Source of the DNA: Tetracentron sinense
Taxonomy: Eukaryota; Streptophyta; Magnoliopsida; Trochodendrales; Trochodendraceae
Length of the DNA stretch: 64,000 nucleotides
Direction: 5' to 3'
Assembly: GCA_015143295.1 (NCBI GenBank)
Contig: CM026571.1
Span: 28,052,505 to 28,116,504 of the forward strand
The notes beneath the pieces are model-generated. The model was not told the DNA's origin. It ran no database searches and saw only the letters and a program-made list of their open reading frames with translations. The position numbers and the translations under genes were made by a program. Below are positions 22,748-33,537 of this stretch, one piece after another. Each line of letters starts with the position of its first letter. Position 1 is the stretch's first letter.

Positions 22748-23677
22748 CCTCGCGTTTTGCAGAATTTTCACTAAGGGCATTTTCGGCATTCGGGTGTTAT
22801 ACCCTTTCTTATATAGGATCGCCCGAGCCTTTAGGGCTCATTCTCAACACTTAGAAGATTTGGGAGATTAGAAGAGAGGAGAAAGGGTTCCCAAACCTAG
22901 GTTTTCATTTGGGGAGAAATCAAAGGGGTTAAGACCCTAGATCAACCCCAAGCCCGTTTTCTTCAAGATCAAGGCTCAAGCATTCGAGGAGCTCGTGATC
23001 CAAGCTAGGGCAGCAGCTACACGGTCGTTTTTGGAAGGGGTTTCTTCCTCATTGTTCAAGGTCGGTACTTCTTGCTACCCTCCTAGTTATAGTTCTTTTT
23101 CCTTTATTCTTCTTTGTGTTCCTTTATACATTCATGTATGATGAGATGGGTTGTGAATGGTGAATGGTGAATGGTGAATGATGAATGGTGAATGGAGATG
23201 AATGTGGGCGATTGGATGTCGTGTGTATTGATGTGATGGATGAATGGGGAGGGCATTGTATCCATAATGAACAAACACGTATGATGTGAGCATAACCCAC
23301 CTAGAAAAGCATGTTGTAGGGTTAATAAATAATGAATGCACCATGTTTGATGAAATGTCAAGGTGAATGAAATGAATAATAAATTAAGAAATTGCATGTT
23401 TAAGATTTATGGAAATTGCTAGGGTCATGATAGTGTAATTGTTCGCTTTCCCTAAATGATATGAATACTAAATTGAACAAATCATTGATGTTATGTGTTA
23501 TGAATTACTCAAATACCATATTTAATTCCAAATGCAAGTATGCACACGACCTCACGAGCACGCATACATGACATGATTTACCGAGGTTTTCAAGAATGGG
23601 ATTTAGAGGTGGGGCATATCCTACGATATGTTTTACCTTGCTTTTGGCAAGGACAAGACAATCATGCATTTTCATAA

Positions 23678-23824
23678 GAAGGGTCTCCCTTCCCTCACAA
23701 GTGCATACATATCATAAGAAGGGTCTCCCTTCCCTCGCAAGTGCATCTCACAAGGACATCTCACAAGTGAATCTCACAAGTGGAAGGACAAGCATGAGCA
23801 TTCTAGGAAGAAGGGTCTCCCTTC
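23678..23824 (+). repeat. three GAAGGGTCTCCCTTC hairpins (LTR D)
   Basis: Identical 15-mers at 23678-23692, 23718-23732 and 23810-23824. GAAGGG pairs with CCCTTC around a 3-nt loop. They are embedded in CTCACAAGTG repeats. Confidence 0.85.
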
Positions 23825-24144
23825 CCTCACAAGTAGATTACTTTTCAGAACAAGCAAGCATGATACAAGCATGACACGCATGACACGGTAGACAAGGTTT
23901 CAATCATAAAAAGGGTAATTTCAGTCAAGTCAAGTGCACAAGATTTCAAGGGTTTTACCGGCTTTTATGAATGCAACATGATGAATTATATTTCTTTACT
24001 TTATTGTCATGATATGAATCATTCCTGCTTTATATGCGTGAATTTTTTCCTGCTTTATGTATGCTATCCGTATGCTATGACTGTTGGTTAGTGCTTAGTA
24101 CCCGCTGAGTATTCCATGCTCAGCCGTACTTCTTATGTTGGCAG

Positions 24145-24254
24145 GTTCTGAGGGAGCTGCTGCTCCATTTGATGTTTGTGCTCTTGGTCCATGGGTGGAG
24201 GAGGAGTACGTCAAGGAGCCTTTGGAGGAACCTCCCGTAGAGGGTTATCAGTAG
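24145..24254 (+). CDS. conserved LTR mini-exon, copy D
   Basis: After the acceptor TTGGCAG, and in the common phase, the frame reads SEGAAAPFDVCALGPWVEEE, then YVKEPLEEPPVEGYQ and TAG. PFDVC and PW-EEEY are shared with copies A to C. No stop interrupts it. Confidence 0.45.
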
Positions 24255-25383
24255 GTGGTGTTAGATTCTGAGTGGATTAGTTGTGGGTGAGCATGAGTGA
24301 TTATATCCATGTATTTTGGCGGGCATGTCCGCACTTTCTTTGTTTTGATTTCTTTGTATTAAAACTTGGACCATGTGTATATACTTAGAGGTTTGTTAGA
24401 CTTCCGATGTGTCTTATAGTTATGCTTCCACTGTTATCCTCTATTGTATATGCTCTGTGGGTGTTTTGCAGGTGGGTTGTCAAGCAAGTCATGTAAGTCA
24501 TGATTTAGTCGTCCGAGATTCACTCTAACTCCTAGGGTGGGTTTTGGGTCGCGACATGGGTTGACCCAAGTATCCCTCAGGGTCGACCCTGATATGGCCT
24601 CTTTTATAAATCATATTCTGGGCAATAGTGGGTCGACCCAAGTAACCTCTAAGGTCGACCCTGATATGGAAAAACTTACTATTTTGATATTTAGTAGTTT
24701 CTAAACCTTGGGGATTGTTCCTCTATAAATGGGACCTCTCCCATTATGTGAAGACTATTCCTTGGAGAGTTTTTAGAGCACATTAAGCTCCTTCTAGAGT
24801 TCATAAAAACTCTTGAAACCATTCCACTTCATCTCCATTAATCCTTCTCTAGGGTATGCAAGTTCCTCATTCATATCTTTATGAATTTGCATAGTATGAT
24901 CCTTAATCATTAAAGTGATCACCCTAGAGCTTCTACAAACCCTAAAACCCATATAGTGCTCTGCTGTGAGCGTTGGTTGGCTTGAGCCAAAGCCGTCAAG
25001 GACGGGGATCGATCTTCGGAGATCGTGGTAGATCGCTTTGAGTAAGATTGGCCGGTGAGGAACCGGAGTTGCTGTTGCGGAGATCGAACGTGCTAAGTTC
25101 GTGGTTTGTAAGCTGAGGAATCGATACCAAGGAACGGTGTGTCGTGTCTGATTGGGTAAGATTCAAATCTTGTATGGTTCAAATCTTCTCATAGTGAAAT
25201 TTGTGCTGGACTAGGTCCCGTGGTTTTTTCCAAAAGGGTTTTTCACGTAAAAAATTTTGTGTGTTCATGTGTGATTGATTGTGTGTGGTTGCTTAAATTT
25301 AAAATTGGTAGAATTCTTTAACTAGACCTATTCACCCCCCTCCCCTCTAGGTCAAAAGGTTCATTGAACTAAGGAATTTCAAT

Positions 25384-25395
25384 TGGTATCAGAGC
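25384..25395 (+). other. primer binding site of the SIRE element
   Basis: TGGTATCAGAGC, two bases after the 5' LTR. It is the initiator-tRNA-Met primer site. Confidence 0.9.
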
Positions 25396-25451
25396 GGGTA
25401 CACTCATAAGGTTAATTCTTTAAGTGTGATCTTGTATCTATCCTTAAGTCA

Positions 25452-27677
25452 ATGACTACTCTAAGAGATAGTGGATCCATCTCTCGTCCCCCGTTGTTTG
25501 ATGGAAGCAACTATGTATATTGGAAAGCTCGAATAAGAGCGTTTCTCAAATCTATAGACAAGAGAATCTGGATGTCTATTCAGGAAGGATAGACCCCACC
25601 AGTGAATATTCTAGGTGATGTAATCTCACTAAAAGTTCAAAGGATTGGAGCAAAGATGAGCTCGAGACAAGTGGTTGGAACAGGAAAGGTCTCAATGCAA
25701 TCTTTACTGCAATCACTGTTGAAGAATTTAGACGAATCTCTTTATGTGAAACAGTAAAAGTGGCATGGGATATTCTGGAAATGACTCATGAAGGTACAAC
25801 CACTATCAAGATCTCAAAACTCCAAATTCTCACCACTAAATTTGAAAATCTGAAAATGGAGGACAATGAAACTTTTGATGAATTCTATGCTAAACTAAGT
25901 GACATTGTTAACTCCAGTTTCAACTTGGGTGAGAAAATTGGTGAGTCCAAAATTGTTAGAAAAATCCTTAGATCTTTACCCGGAAAGGTTTCAATCTAAG
26001 GTCACTGCCATCGAGGAGAGCAAGAATATTGATGCTCTCAAGATTGAGAAATTGGTCGGATCACTCCAAACCTATGAACTCAATCTTAGACCATCCAAGA
26101 AAAACAAGTCTGTGGCCTTGAAAACTATCAAGGAAACCTTGGATGAAGATGACAGTGATGTTGAGTTGGGAGAGAAGGAGTTGGCTCTATTTGTTAAGAA
26201 ATTTCAAAAATACCTAAAAACAAATAGAATGTTCAAGCCTAAACAAGGAGGAAAACCTCTTGAAAAACCAAATTCAAAACCTTGGGATAACAAGAAAGTC
26301 CCCAAAGGAACTAACAAGAAATCTCATGGCGTTCAATGCTATGAATGCAAAGGCTTTGGCCACATTTCACCTTATTGCGCTAACAAGAAGAAGAGTAAGG
26401 GAAAGGTGATGAATGCCACATGGGATGACAGTGAATCAGAAGATGAACAATCCAAAAGCTCCACCTTAAGTGAGGAATCTAAGCACCATATGACTTTCAC
26501 TGTCACCCTATCCAAGATTGTCAATTCTCCCACTAATCATAAAGAGAAGAGTGATGAAGATCAAGTGAATGAGTCTAGTGAAGATCATGATCAGAGTAAC
26601 ACTGTCTCTGAGTCTGATGAAGATATGAATACAGCCTATGAAAGGTTGTTTTCTTAAAGTGTCAAGCTAAAGAAAGCTAAGATCTCTTTGAACAAAAAAC
26701 TTAAAATTGCTCTAAAGGAAAGAGACTCTTGCAAACTAGAAATAGAAAGGAAGAATGCTCTAGTATCTCAACTTGAGAGTGAAAAAGCTAAACTGGTGTC
26801 CAAAATAGAATACCTTGAGGAATAAAATGTCTCTCTGTCCAAATGAATCAAGGTTTTAGAAACTGAGGAAGATAACTCCATGAGTGTATCTGAAGAGTCA
26901 AAGACTCGCATTTCAGAATTGAAAGCTGAAAGAGATAACCTTATTGAAAAAATTAGATTTCTAGAAAAGGAATTTGTTGATATTCTGAAAGTTAAGCATG
27001 GGCTAGCTAAGAAAGTAACTGAACTTGAAAAAGAAGCTAGACTCCTCAACAACACTCAAATCCTGGATAAACTGGCTAGTATGCAGCGCTCAACTGTAAA
27101 CATGTTTGGCATAGGACATCCAAACAAACCACCTGGTCCCTTGAATGTCGGTACAATGTCTACTGCAATATTTGAACCAATATATGAAAATCCAAGATTT
27201 GTGAGTTCCAACTCCTCGAGATCAAAAGCTAAGAAGCCAAACTCTCAGTTGTACCAAACTTTTGTCACTTCTAAACAAGGTAAAAATTCAACTTCAACTG
27301 AAGCTGAGAGAACTAAAGTTCAGGCCCAGGCTAAAAGATCTCCTCTTCCCAGGTTCATTCCCACTTGCTATCAGTGTGGAGTGAAGGGACACACCCAACC
27401 TAACTACAATGCCTTTAGGAGAAATCCCCGGAATGGTTCATGGAATCAAACTCAACATCAAGGGAATCTCCAAAGGCAAATTCAAGCCTTAGCAGAAAAG
27501 TCTAGGAGTTTGAGTGAAGAAGTGATGAAAATTGCTCAACTCTCTAATACACATGGTCGTGATACTTCTTATGCTCATTATAAAGAAGGTAACAGGATGA
27601 ACCAAAATGCTAGGGTCTCTCAGAAAAGAAGGAAGAACAGGAGATCTAACAAGAAGAAGGTTATCCCTACAAATTAA
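25452..27677 (+). pseudogene. SIRE/Maximus Copia gag, decayed
   Basis: It starts MTTLRDSGSISRPPLFDGSN and has YWKARIRAFLKSID, then a TAG at 25588-25590 in place of Trp. The capsid part continues at 25760-25999 and, after a frameshift, at 25999-26657. The zinc knuckle is CYECKGFGHISPYC. A long coiled-coil-like, Lys/Glu-rich stretch follows (26657-27060). A second knuckle (CYQCGVKGHTQPNYN) lies near 27370 and has lost its last cysteine. The long gag with two knuckles and a coil is typical of SIRE elements. Confidence 0.85.
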
Positions 27678-27722
27678 ATCAACAAAGACAATAGGGTTCC
27701 ACAAAAGTCCAATTTCATCTAT

Positions 27723-28610
27723 GTGAGAAAGGATGACCTAAAATGCCTTGTCATTCACACTGCTTTGAAAGCCCAAAATTCTGACATGTGGTATTTTGAT
27801 AGTGGATGTTCCAGACACATGACAGGTAACAAGTCCCTATTCACTCATCTTGAGGAATGCTCAGATGGGACTATTACTTTTGGTGATGGAAGCAAATCAT
27901 TTGTGAAAGAAAAATGTGTCATCCAAGCCCTAGGCATTCTAAAACTAAAGGATGTCTTGTTTGTAGAAGGATTGAAAGCTAATCTAATTAGCATAAGTCA
28001 ATTGTGCGATGATCACCATGTTGTCCACTTTACCAACAACAAGTGTTTTGTTGTGGATGACAAAGGTGTGTGTGTTTTGGAAGGGTCAAGAACCACTGAT
28101 AATTGCTATGGTTTAATTCCAAGTGATGGTTCTACTCAAATTTGCAACAAGGCTAAAGTTGAAGAAGTTAAACTGTGGCACAGGAGGCTAGATCACATGA
28201 ATTTCAAAGACCTAAGAAAACTCTCAAAACATGAGGGTGTGAGAGGTGTGCCTAAACTAGGGAAGCCTTCTACTGCTGTGTGTGGGCCATGTCAAATTAG
28301 CAAACAAATTAAAATCCCACATAAGAAGGTTTCAAATATCGCTACCTCACACCCACTAGAATTAATACACATGGATCTCTCATGGATCCTACTCGAACTG
28401 AAAGTCTAGGAGGTAAGCGATATATCCTAGTGATGGTTGATGATTTCTCAAGGATGTCATGGGCTGCATTCATAAGAGAGAAGTTGAATGCTTTTGAGAG
28501 CTTCAAGAGTATTTGCTTGAGAGTGCAAAATGAAAAGGGATGCCCTATCACTCGAATTTGAAGTGATCATGGAAAGGAGTTTGAAAACTCTATTTTGAAA
28601 GAAAGATTCA
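27723..28610 (+). pseudogene. SIRE Copia protease and integrase N-terminal half, truncated
   Basis: The protease catalytic triplet is in WYFDSGCSRHMTG. The pre-integrase zinc region is WHRRLDHMNFKDLRKLS...CGPCQISKQ, and the integrase core starts at HPLELIHMDL. A frameshift lies near 28380. The core resumes (SRMSWAAFIREKL) to a stop near 28559 and then ENSILKERF, and it ends at the junction with LTR E. No SIRE RT or 3' LTR follows, so the element is 3'-truncated. Confidence 0.85.
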
Positions 28611-29128
28611 AAGTATGGTTTCTGCACTCTGATTATGTTTATATGCTTTAAAGTATGTTATTTTGATGTTATGACATTGCTAGTTAGTGGTTGGTATACG
28701 CGGAGTATTAAATGCTCAGTCGAACTATTATCTTCGGCAGATACACAGGTTGATATGCATGCTACTGAACCATGGGTCAAGGAAAGGTATATTGGAGTGT
28801 CAATGGGCAGCTAGTTAGAGAAAGAAGGGGACCTTGACAGGTGACCCTATGGTTGAGAAATGAGAGGGAGTGACATGTATTTGGGGATTAACTTATGGGA
28901 GTGGTGTATTGCATTTGAGTTGGTAACTCAAGTGATGGACCTTAGGTATAGGTTTTAGTTTATATTTTAGTTTTGTTCGTGTTAACACTTGGAAGACCAT
29001 ATTATAAAGAAGAAATTTTCAGGTTCGCTTTTTAGCATGTCTTATGTGTTCTTACAAGATGATTTGAAATATAAGTCACGATGCCAAAGTATCATAACTC
29101 CTAGGGGTATTTTGGGTCACGACATTGG
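28611..29128 (+). mobile_element. 5'-truncated Gypsy-type LTR (LTR E)
   Basis: It begins abruptly inside the LTR (TATGGTTTCTGCACTCTG). It has the conserved hairpin near 28700-28721, a mini-exon, and the terminus TAACTCCTAGGGG...TCACGACA ending at 29128. It belongs to the same family as LTR F on the other strand. Both junctions are with Copia sequence, of two different elements, so a deletion or rearrangement has occurred here. Confidence 0.7.
28741..28814 (+). CDS. conserved LTR mini-exon, copy E
   Basis: After the acceptor TTCGGCAG, in the common phase: TQVDMHATEPWVKERYIGVS, then MGS and TAG. EPWV-E-Y is shared with copies A-D. It is shorter than copies A and C. Confidence 0.35.
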
Positions 29129-29237
29129 GTGGCAAGCCTTTAGTCATAGGGTCCGCCAAGATGAGTGTAGTACTGATGTGCTCAACTGATATGATTTGAT
29201 CATGAATTTTCTCTCTTACAACAAAAAACTTGATGTC
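29129..29237 (-). pseudogene. Copia RNase H 3' end (second Copia element)
   Basis: The minus strand reads toward HIDIKFFVVREKIHDQIISV and ADPMTKGLPPN, the usual Copia RNase H terminus. It is cut by the solo SIRE LTR on one side and joins LTR E on the other. Confidence 0.85.
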
Positions 29238-29242
29238 TATAT

Positions 29243-30460
29243 TGTAAAGTTAAAATGTTGTTGGCAAAATTCTGAGCCCAAAAGGTTATATTTAGGTCAT
29301 AATAGGTCTCATCCGGTTTGAAAACAAAGTGAAGTAGAAGCCGTGAAGACTCTTGAAGCCTCATCACTCACAGTGGCTAAAAAGTTGGGATTTATTGAGA
29401 GACCTAGATGACCCTATGATGCCTCATGAAAGTGCTCATTCATCATTAAAATTAAGTCAAAAAAGGTTGGGTTGATAGGGGAATGCATTCAATGATTAAA
29501 AACATGAAAAAATAAAAAAAATGCACCCCAGGGTCGACCCTGACCATTTTGGGTCGACCCTGAAGAGCCCATATTTTATACCAAGTTTTTTTGGCAGAGA
29601 GTGATTTTTATGAGGGTCAACCCTGAGGACCATCCGGTCGACCGAATGTACCCCATGGGTCAACCTTGATATGGATTTTCGGTTGAATCTTGATTTTGTT
29701 ATAATGGGTCGACCCAGGGACCTCCAGGGTCGACCTTGCTATGAAAAAAACTTTCCAAAATCATTTTTTAGCAACTTCTAATCCCTTGGACCTTTCATAT
29801 ATATAGGGGACTTCTCCCAATCCGTGAGAGACATCAATTGGAGACTTTTTAGAGCACTTTGTGCTTGCTTTGAGTTTATGAAAACTCTTTGGTTCATTGA
29901 TCTTCATCTCCAATAATTGACCTCTAGGTTTTGCATGGTTCTAAAGCATATTTTCTATACTTTGCATTAGATGATCCTTAAACATCAAGAGATCACCCTA
30001 GGGCATCTACAAACCTTAAAACCCACTATTGCTCTACTGTGAGTGGTGGTTAGCCTGTGCTAAAGCCGTCAAGGATGGAGATCGGTCTTCGGAGACCGTG
30101 GTTGATCACTTTGAGTAAGATTGGCCGGTGAGGAACCAAAGCTGCTGTTGCGGAGATCGAACGTGCTGTGTTCGTGGTTTGCAAGCTGAGGAATCGATAC
30201 TGAGGAACGTTGTGTCGTGTCCGGTTGGGTAAGATTTGAATCTTGTATTGTTTAAATCTTCTCATAGTGGATTCTGTGTTGGACTAGGTCCCGTGGTTTT
30301 TCCCGGAAGGGTTTTCAACCTAAAAATCCTGTGTGTTCAAGTGAGTTTGGCTGTGTGTGATTGATTAAAATTAAAATTGGTAGAGAAAATTACAGTAGAC
30401 CTTTTCCCCCCCCCCCCCCCCCCCTCTAGGTCTAAGAGTGCATTGGAATAAGGAATTTCA
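29243..30460 (+). mobile_element. solo SIRE/Maximus LTR, target duplication TATAT
   Basis: 1218 bp, TGTAAAGTTAAAATG ... GGAATTTCA, with TATAT at 29238-29242 and 30461-30465. It matches the SIRE 5' LTR at 21934-25381 end to end. GGGTCGACCC-type palindromes lie near 29531-29735 and a TATA-like sequence near 29805. A 19-C run is at 30406-30424. The host Copia RNase H reads through on both sides. Confidence 0.92.
29531..29735 (+). repeat. GGGTCGACCC palindromes of the solo SIRE LTR
   Basis: AGGGTCGACCCT, GGGTCGACCCT, GGGTCAACCCT, CGGTCGACCG, GGGTCGACCC and AGGGTCGACCT recur here, upstream of the TATA-like sequence CATATATATAGG. Confidence 0.85.
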
Positions 30461-30465
30461 TATAT

Positions 30466-31405
30466 GTTTGGAACATCTTCCAATCTTGTTCTTTGAGAAA
30501 AATACTGCAACAGAATTATCACACTTTAATCTTAGTGGATTAGAAATGTTGTCAACAACACAAAGCCCTAAGATAAAACTTCTTAGTCATGCCACATGAC
30601 ATATCGTCTCATAACATGCAACGAACTCTACTTCCATAATAGAAGAGGTTGACAACGATTGCTTGACATTTTTCCATGACACATGTCCTCCTACAAGAAT
30701 AAAGATATAACCTGATGTGGACTTTTTGCTATCTTGACATCCAGCAAAGTCTATCTGTCTTTTGTATTTGAGCATGTATTCTTTAATCCCTTATAAATAG
30801 CGAAAAACCCTTGACTGCCTTCCAATGGTCCAAGCCTGGAATTCTTTGGTACCTACCAAGCATGTAATTAACTATATACGCTATATCCGGTCGAGTACAG
30901 ACTTGTGCATATATGAGACTCCCAACTGCAGATGCATAGGGAATTGTTTCCATCTGTCTCCTTTCCAGATTGTTCCTGGGACCCTAAAGCAAACTGAATT
31001 TATCGTCCTTCACCACAGGGGCAATATTAGCAGAGCAATTATGCAATTTAAATATTTTGAGAACCTTATCAATATAGGCTTTTTGAGACAATCCCAATAG
31101 ACCACGAGGTATGTCTCGGTGAATCTCAATTCCTATCACATAGAATACTTCACCTAGATTTTTCATGTCAAAATTCTTCGACAGAAATTGTTTTGTCTCA
31201 TATAACATGCCTAAACTTCTGCCAACAAGTAGTATATCATCAACATACAATACAAGAATGATGAATTTGCTTCCACTGCTCTTAAGGTATATGCATTGAT
31301 CCATGATATTTTCTTTAAAACCAAAGTTTGAAAGAATTTCATAAACGTTAAGGTACCATTGTCGAGATGCCTGCTTCAACCCCTATATAGACTTTTAGTC
31401 TACAA
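30466..31405 (-). pseudogene. Copia RT / RNase H (second Copia element)
   Basis: Minus strand. KQASRQWYLNVYEILSNFGF and the catalytic YVDDILL lie at 31379-30984, followed by LGEVFYVIGIEIHRD and LGLSQKAYIDKVL. RNase H is recognised in DFAGCQDSKKSTSGYIF at 30775-30587. Stops and frame changes are present. It could be a Tork/Tnt1-like Copia; I am not sure of the lineage. Confidence 0.85.
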
Positions 31406-31419
31406 ACTAAATGTTTCTT

Positions 31420-31625
31420 AACCCCAAAGGAGTGGACCAATGGTTCCTAGAGCTTTCCGCAAGTGGGAGGTCTTGGGTTCCATTTCTCATTCCCCCTTTA
31501 GGGCCAGCCCCGTACGGGTTTTTCCCGAACTTACCTGGTGTGGCGAGGTGTGTGGCTCACATTGCACCCTCGGGGATTAGTCCTGACCCAAAGGGTTGGG
31601 GACACCTCGAGTTCCAAAAAAAAAA
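31420..31625 (+). mobile_element. SINE with 14-bp target duplication
   Basis: 206 bp with no coding. It has a tRNA-like 5' region (AGTGGACCAATGGTTCCTAG; GGTCTTGGGTTCCATTTC) and ends in an 11-A tail. ACTAAATGTTTCTT at 31406-31419 and ACTATATGTTTCTT at 31626-31639 flank it. It lies cleanly within the Copia RT, whose frame continues on both sides. Confidence 0.8.
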
Positions 31626-31639
31626 ACTATATGTTTCTT

Positions 31640-32800
31640 GCTATCAACTTGAAAACCTTCAGGTTGCGTCATAAAGACATCTTCATGCAAGTCATCATTT
31701 AGAAAAGCAGTCTTTACGTCCATTTGATGTAACTCTAAGTCAAAATGAGCCACTAAATTCATAACTATTCTATAAGAATCCTTTTTAGAAACAGGAGAAA
31801 AGGTTTCTTTATAGTCTATCCCTTCTCTTTGAGTGAAACCTTTTGCGACCAATCTGGCCTTGAATCTTTCCACGTTACCTTTGGAGCCCTGCTTGGTTTT
31901 AAATACTCATTTGTAGTCTACAGGTTTGACCCCTTTAGGAAACTCGCAAAGATCCCAAACCGAGTTGTGTTTCATTGATTCCAACTCATCCTTCAAGCCA
32001 TTGAATTGAATTTTCGCTCATTATGGCTTTGATCAAAAGAAACAGGATCTGTTTCATTTCTAATGTCATAATCACTCTCATTTAGGTAGACAACATAGTC
32101 ATTAGAGATGGCTGACCTCCTAACCCTTTGTGATCTATGTAAGGGTAGATCTTCAATAGGTGTCGTAGGAGTAAAAGCTTCTGTAATGTGAGGTGTTTCC
32201 TCAAGTATAGCCTCGAGTGCACCTACATCCTCTTCAAGAGGTGGTGCTGGAATCACTCTCTCTTGAATTATCGGTATAGGAACTATAACCCGATTTTCCT
32301 CAAAAGTGAAATTCCTGGACTCAACACTCCCGCTGTGGTCGCCATCATCAAAGAATTTGACATATCTAATCTTGACACTTCTGGTACTATAGGTGGGACA
32401 ATAAAGTCTATATCCTTTTGACCTTTCAGGATATCCAATGAAATGACAAGTTATGGTTTTATGATCCAATTTCCTTATTTGGAGTTTTAGGAACTGCCTT
32501 ACTAGGAACCCGATTTAGAATATGCACAATTGTTTTTAAGCCTTCTCCCCACAAGAATTTAGGTAATGAAGATTTGCATAACATGCTTCTAACCATATCC
32601 ATAATATTACAGTTTCGCCTTTCAGCTACACCATTTTGTTCGAGTGTACCGACATGATGTATTAAGGAACAATGTCATGCTCTTGCAAATATAAGGCGAA
32701 TGATCCTGGATTACAACCTGTTTCAGAGTATTTTCCATAATACTCTTCACCTCTATCAGATCTAACAATCTTGATCTTTGAATTGAGTTGTAGTTCAACT
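31640..32800 (-). pseudogene. Copia integrase C-terminal part and RT start (second Copia element)
   Basis: Minus strand. RT start: ERFKARLVAKGFTQREGIDY, HQMDVKTAFLNDDLHEDVFM. Upstream are the integrase tail and linker ([31 protein letters not shown]). Integrase remnants run to 32800 ([14 protein letters not shown] in a shifted frame), where LTR F joins. Several stops occur. Confidence 0.85.
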
Positions 32801-33065
32801 TCAACCACCCAAAATTCCCCTTAGAAGTTTTGAGACTTTGGTATCGTGACCTATACTTCAAACCATCCTGTAAGAGCATATAAGGCACGCTAAACAATGA
32901 ACCTGAAAATTTCTTTCTTCTATGTACATTCTTCCAAGTACAAACGTTTACAATAACTGAAATATAAACTAAGACATGTATACATAAGATCCCTAGCTTG
33001 AGTTACCAACTTCAATCGATACAAAAATCCCAGAAATGAAAACCCAAAATACATCTCTCTCCCTC

Positions 33066-33187
33066 TCATCCACTCATCAGTGGGGACACCCTGTCAAGGT
33101 CCCTAACACTCTCAAGATAACTGTCTATCGGCTCCTCGACATAAACCTCCTCGGCCCGTAGTTCCGGAGCGCGTGTCTACCATGTAC
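33066..33187 (-). pseudogene. conserved LTR mini-exon, copy F (one nonsense codon)
   Basis: Minus strand after the acceptor TTTGGCAG, in the common phase: TW, a TAG, then TRAPELRAEEVYVEEPIDSY and LESVRDLDRVSPLMSGWRE-like sequence to a TGA at 33066-33068. PE--AEE-YVEEP aligns with copy D and partly with A/C. Confidence 0.35.
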
Positions 33188-33537
33188 CTGCCAAAGTGAT
33201 AGTTCGACTGAGCATGAAATACTCAGCGTATACAAACTACTAACTAACAATGTTATAAAACATTAATATGACATACAAGATACAGTTCATCAGAACACAA
33301 ACATAATTAGAGTGCGGAAGCCACATTTTCTAAAACACACTAACAAGTGCATATTCTCAAAAATCATATTTTAAGTTCATGCTTTAACGAAACGTATTTC
33401 AAATGTCTTATGAGTCTTTTGAATTTCTTATGTGTCATATAAGTCTTGTGAGTTCATCATGCATCTTATGAGTTGTTTAGCTTATGAGTACCTTATAAGA
33501 TTCTTCTTTTCACTTATCTTGTACTTACTTTGAGATA

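Larger units (their letters stand above)
22353..24556 (+). mobile_element. solo Gypsy-type LTR (LTR D), target duplication TGGGT
   Basis: 2204 bp from TGTAGAGCCCCGG to GGGTCGCGACA. TGGGT flanks it at 22348-22352 and 24557-24561. Internal order: palindrome cluster, TATA (22808-22817), candidate donor near 23061, micro-repeats with hairpins, conserved GCTGAG...GCTCAGC hairpin (about 24104-24124), mini-exon, terminus. Confidence 0.92.
22221..24665 (+). repeat. GGGTCGACCC palindromes of the SIRE LTR (interrupted by LTR D)
   Basis: AGGGTCGACCT at 22221, GGGTCGACCC at 22242, GGTCAACCC near 22305 and GGTCGACC near 22327. After LTR D come GGGTTGACCC at 24558, AGGGTCGACCCT near 24580, GGGTCGACCC near 24630 and AGGTCGACCCT near 24652. 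All lie within about 350 bp upstream of the TATA box once LTR D is removed. Confidence 0.85.
21934..25381 (+). repeat. SIRE/Maximus Copia 5' LTR, split by solo LTR D
   Basis: TGTAAAGTCAAAG ... GGAATTTCA. Removing LTR D and one TGGGT leaves about 1.24 kb, close to the 1218-bp solo copy at 29243-30460. It carries a TATA box at 24721-24730, and GGGTCGACCC palindromes on both sides of the LTR D insertion. It ends with CTATTCACCCCCC-CTCTAGG, as SIRE LTRs do. Confidence 0.85.
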
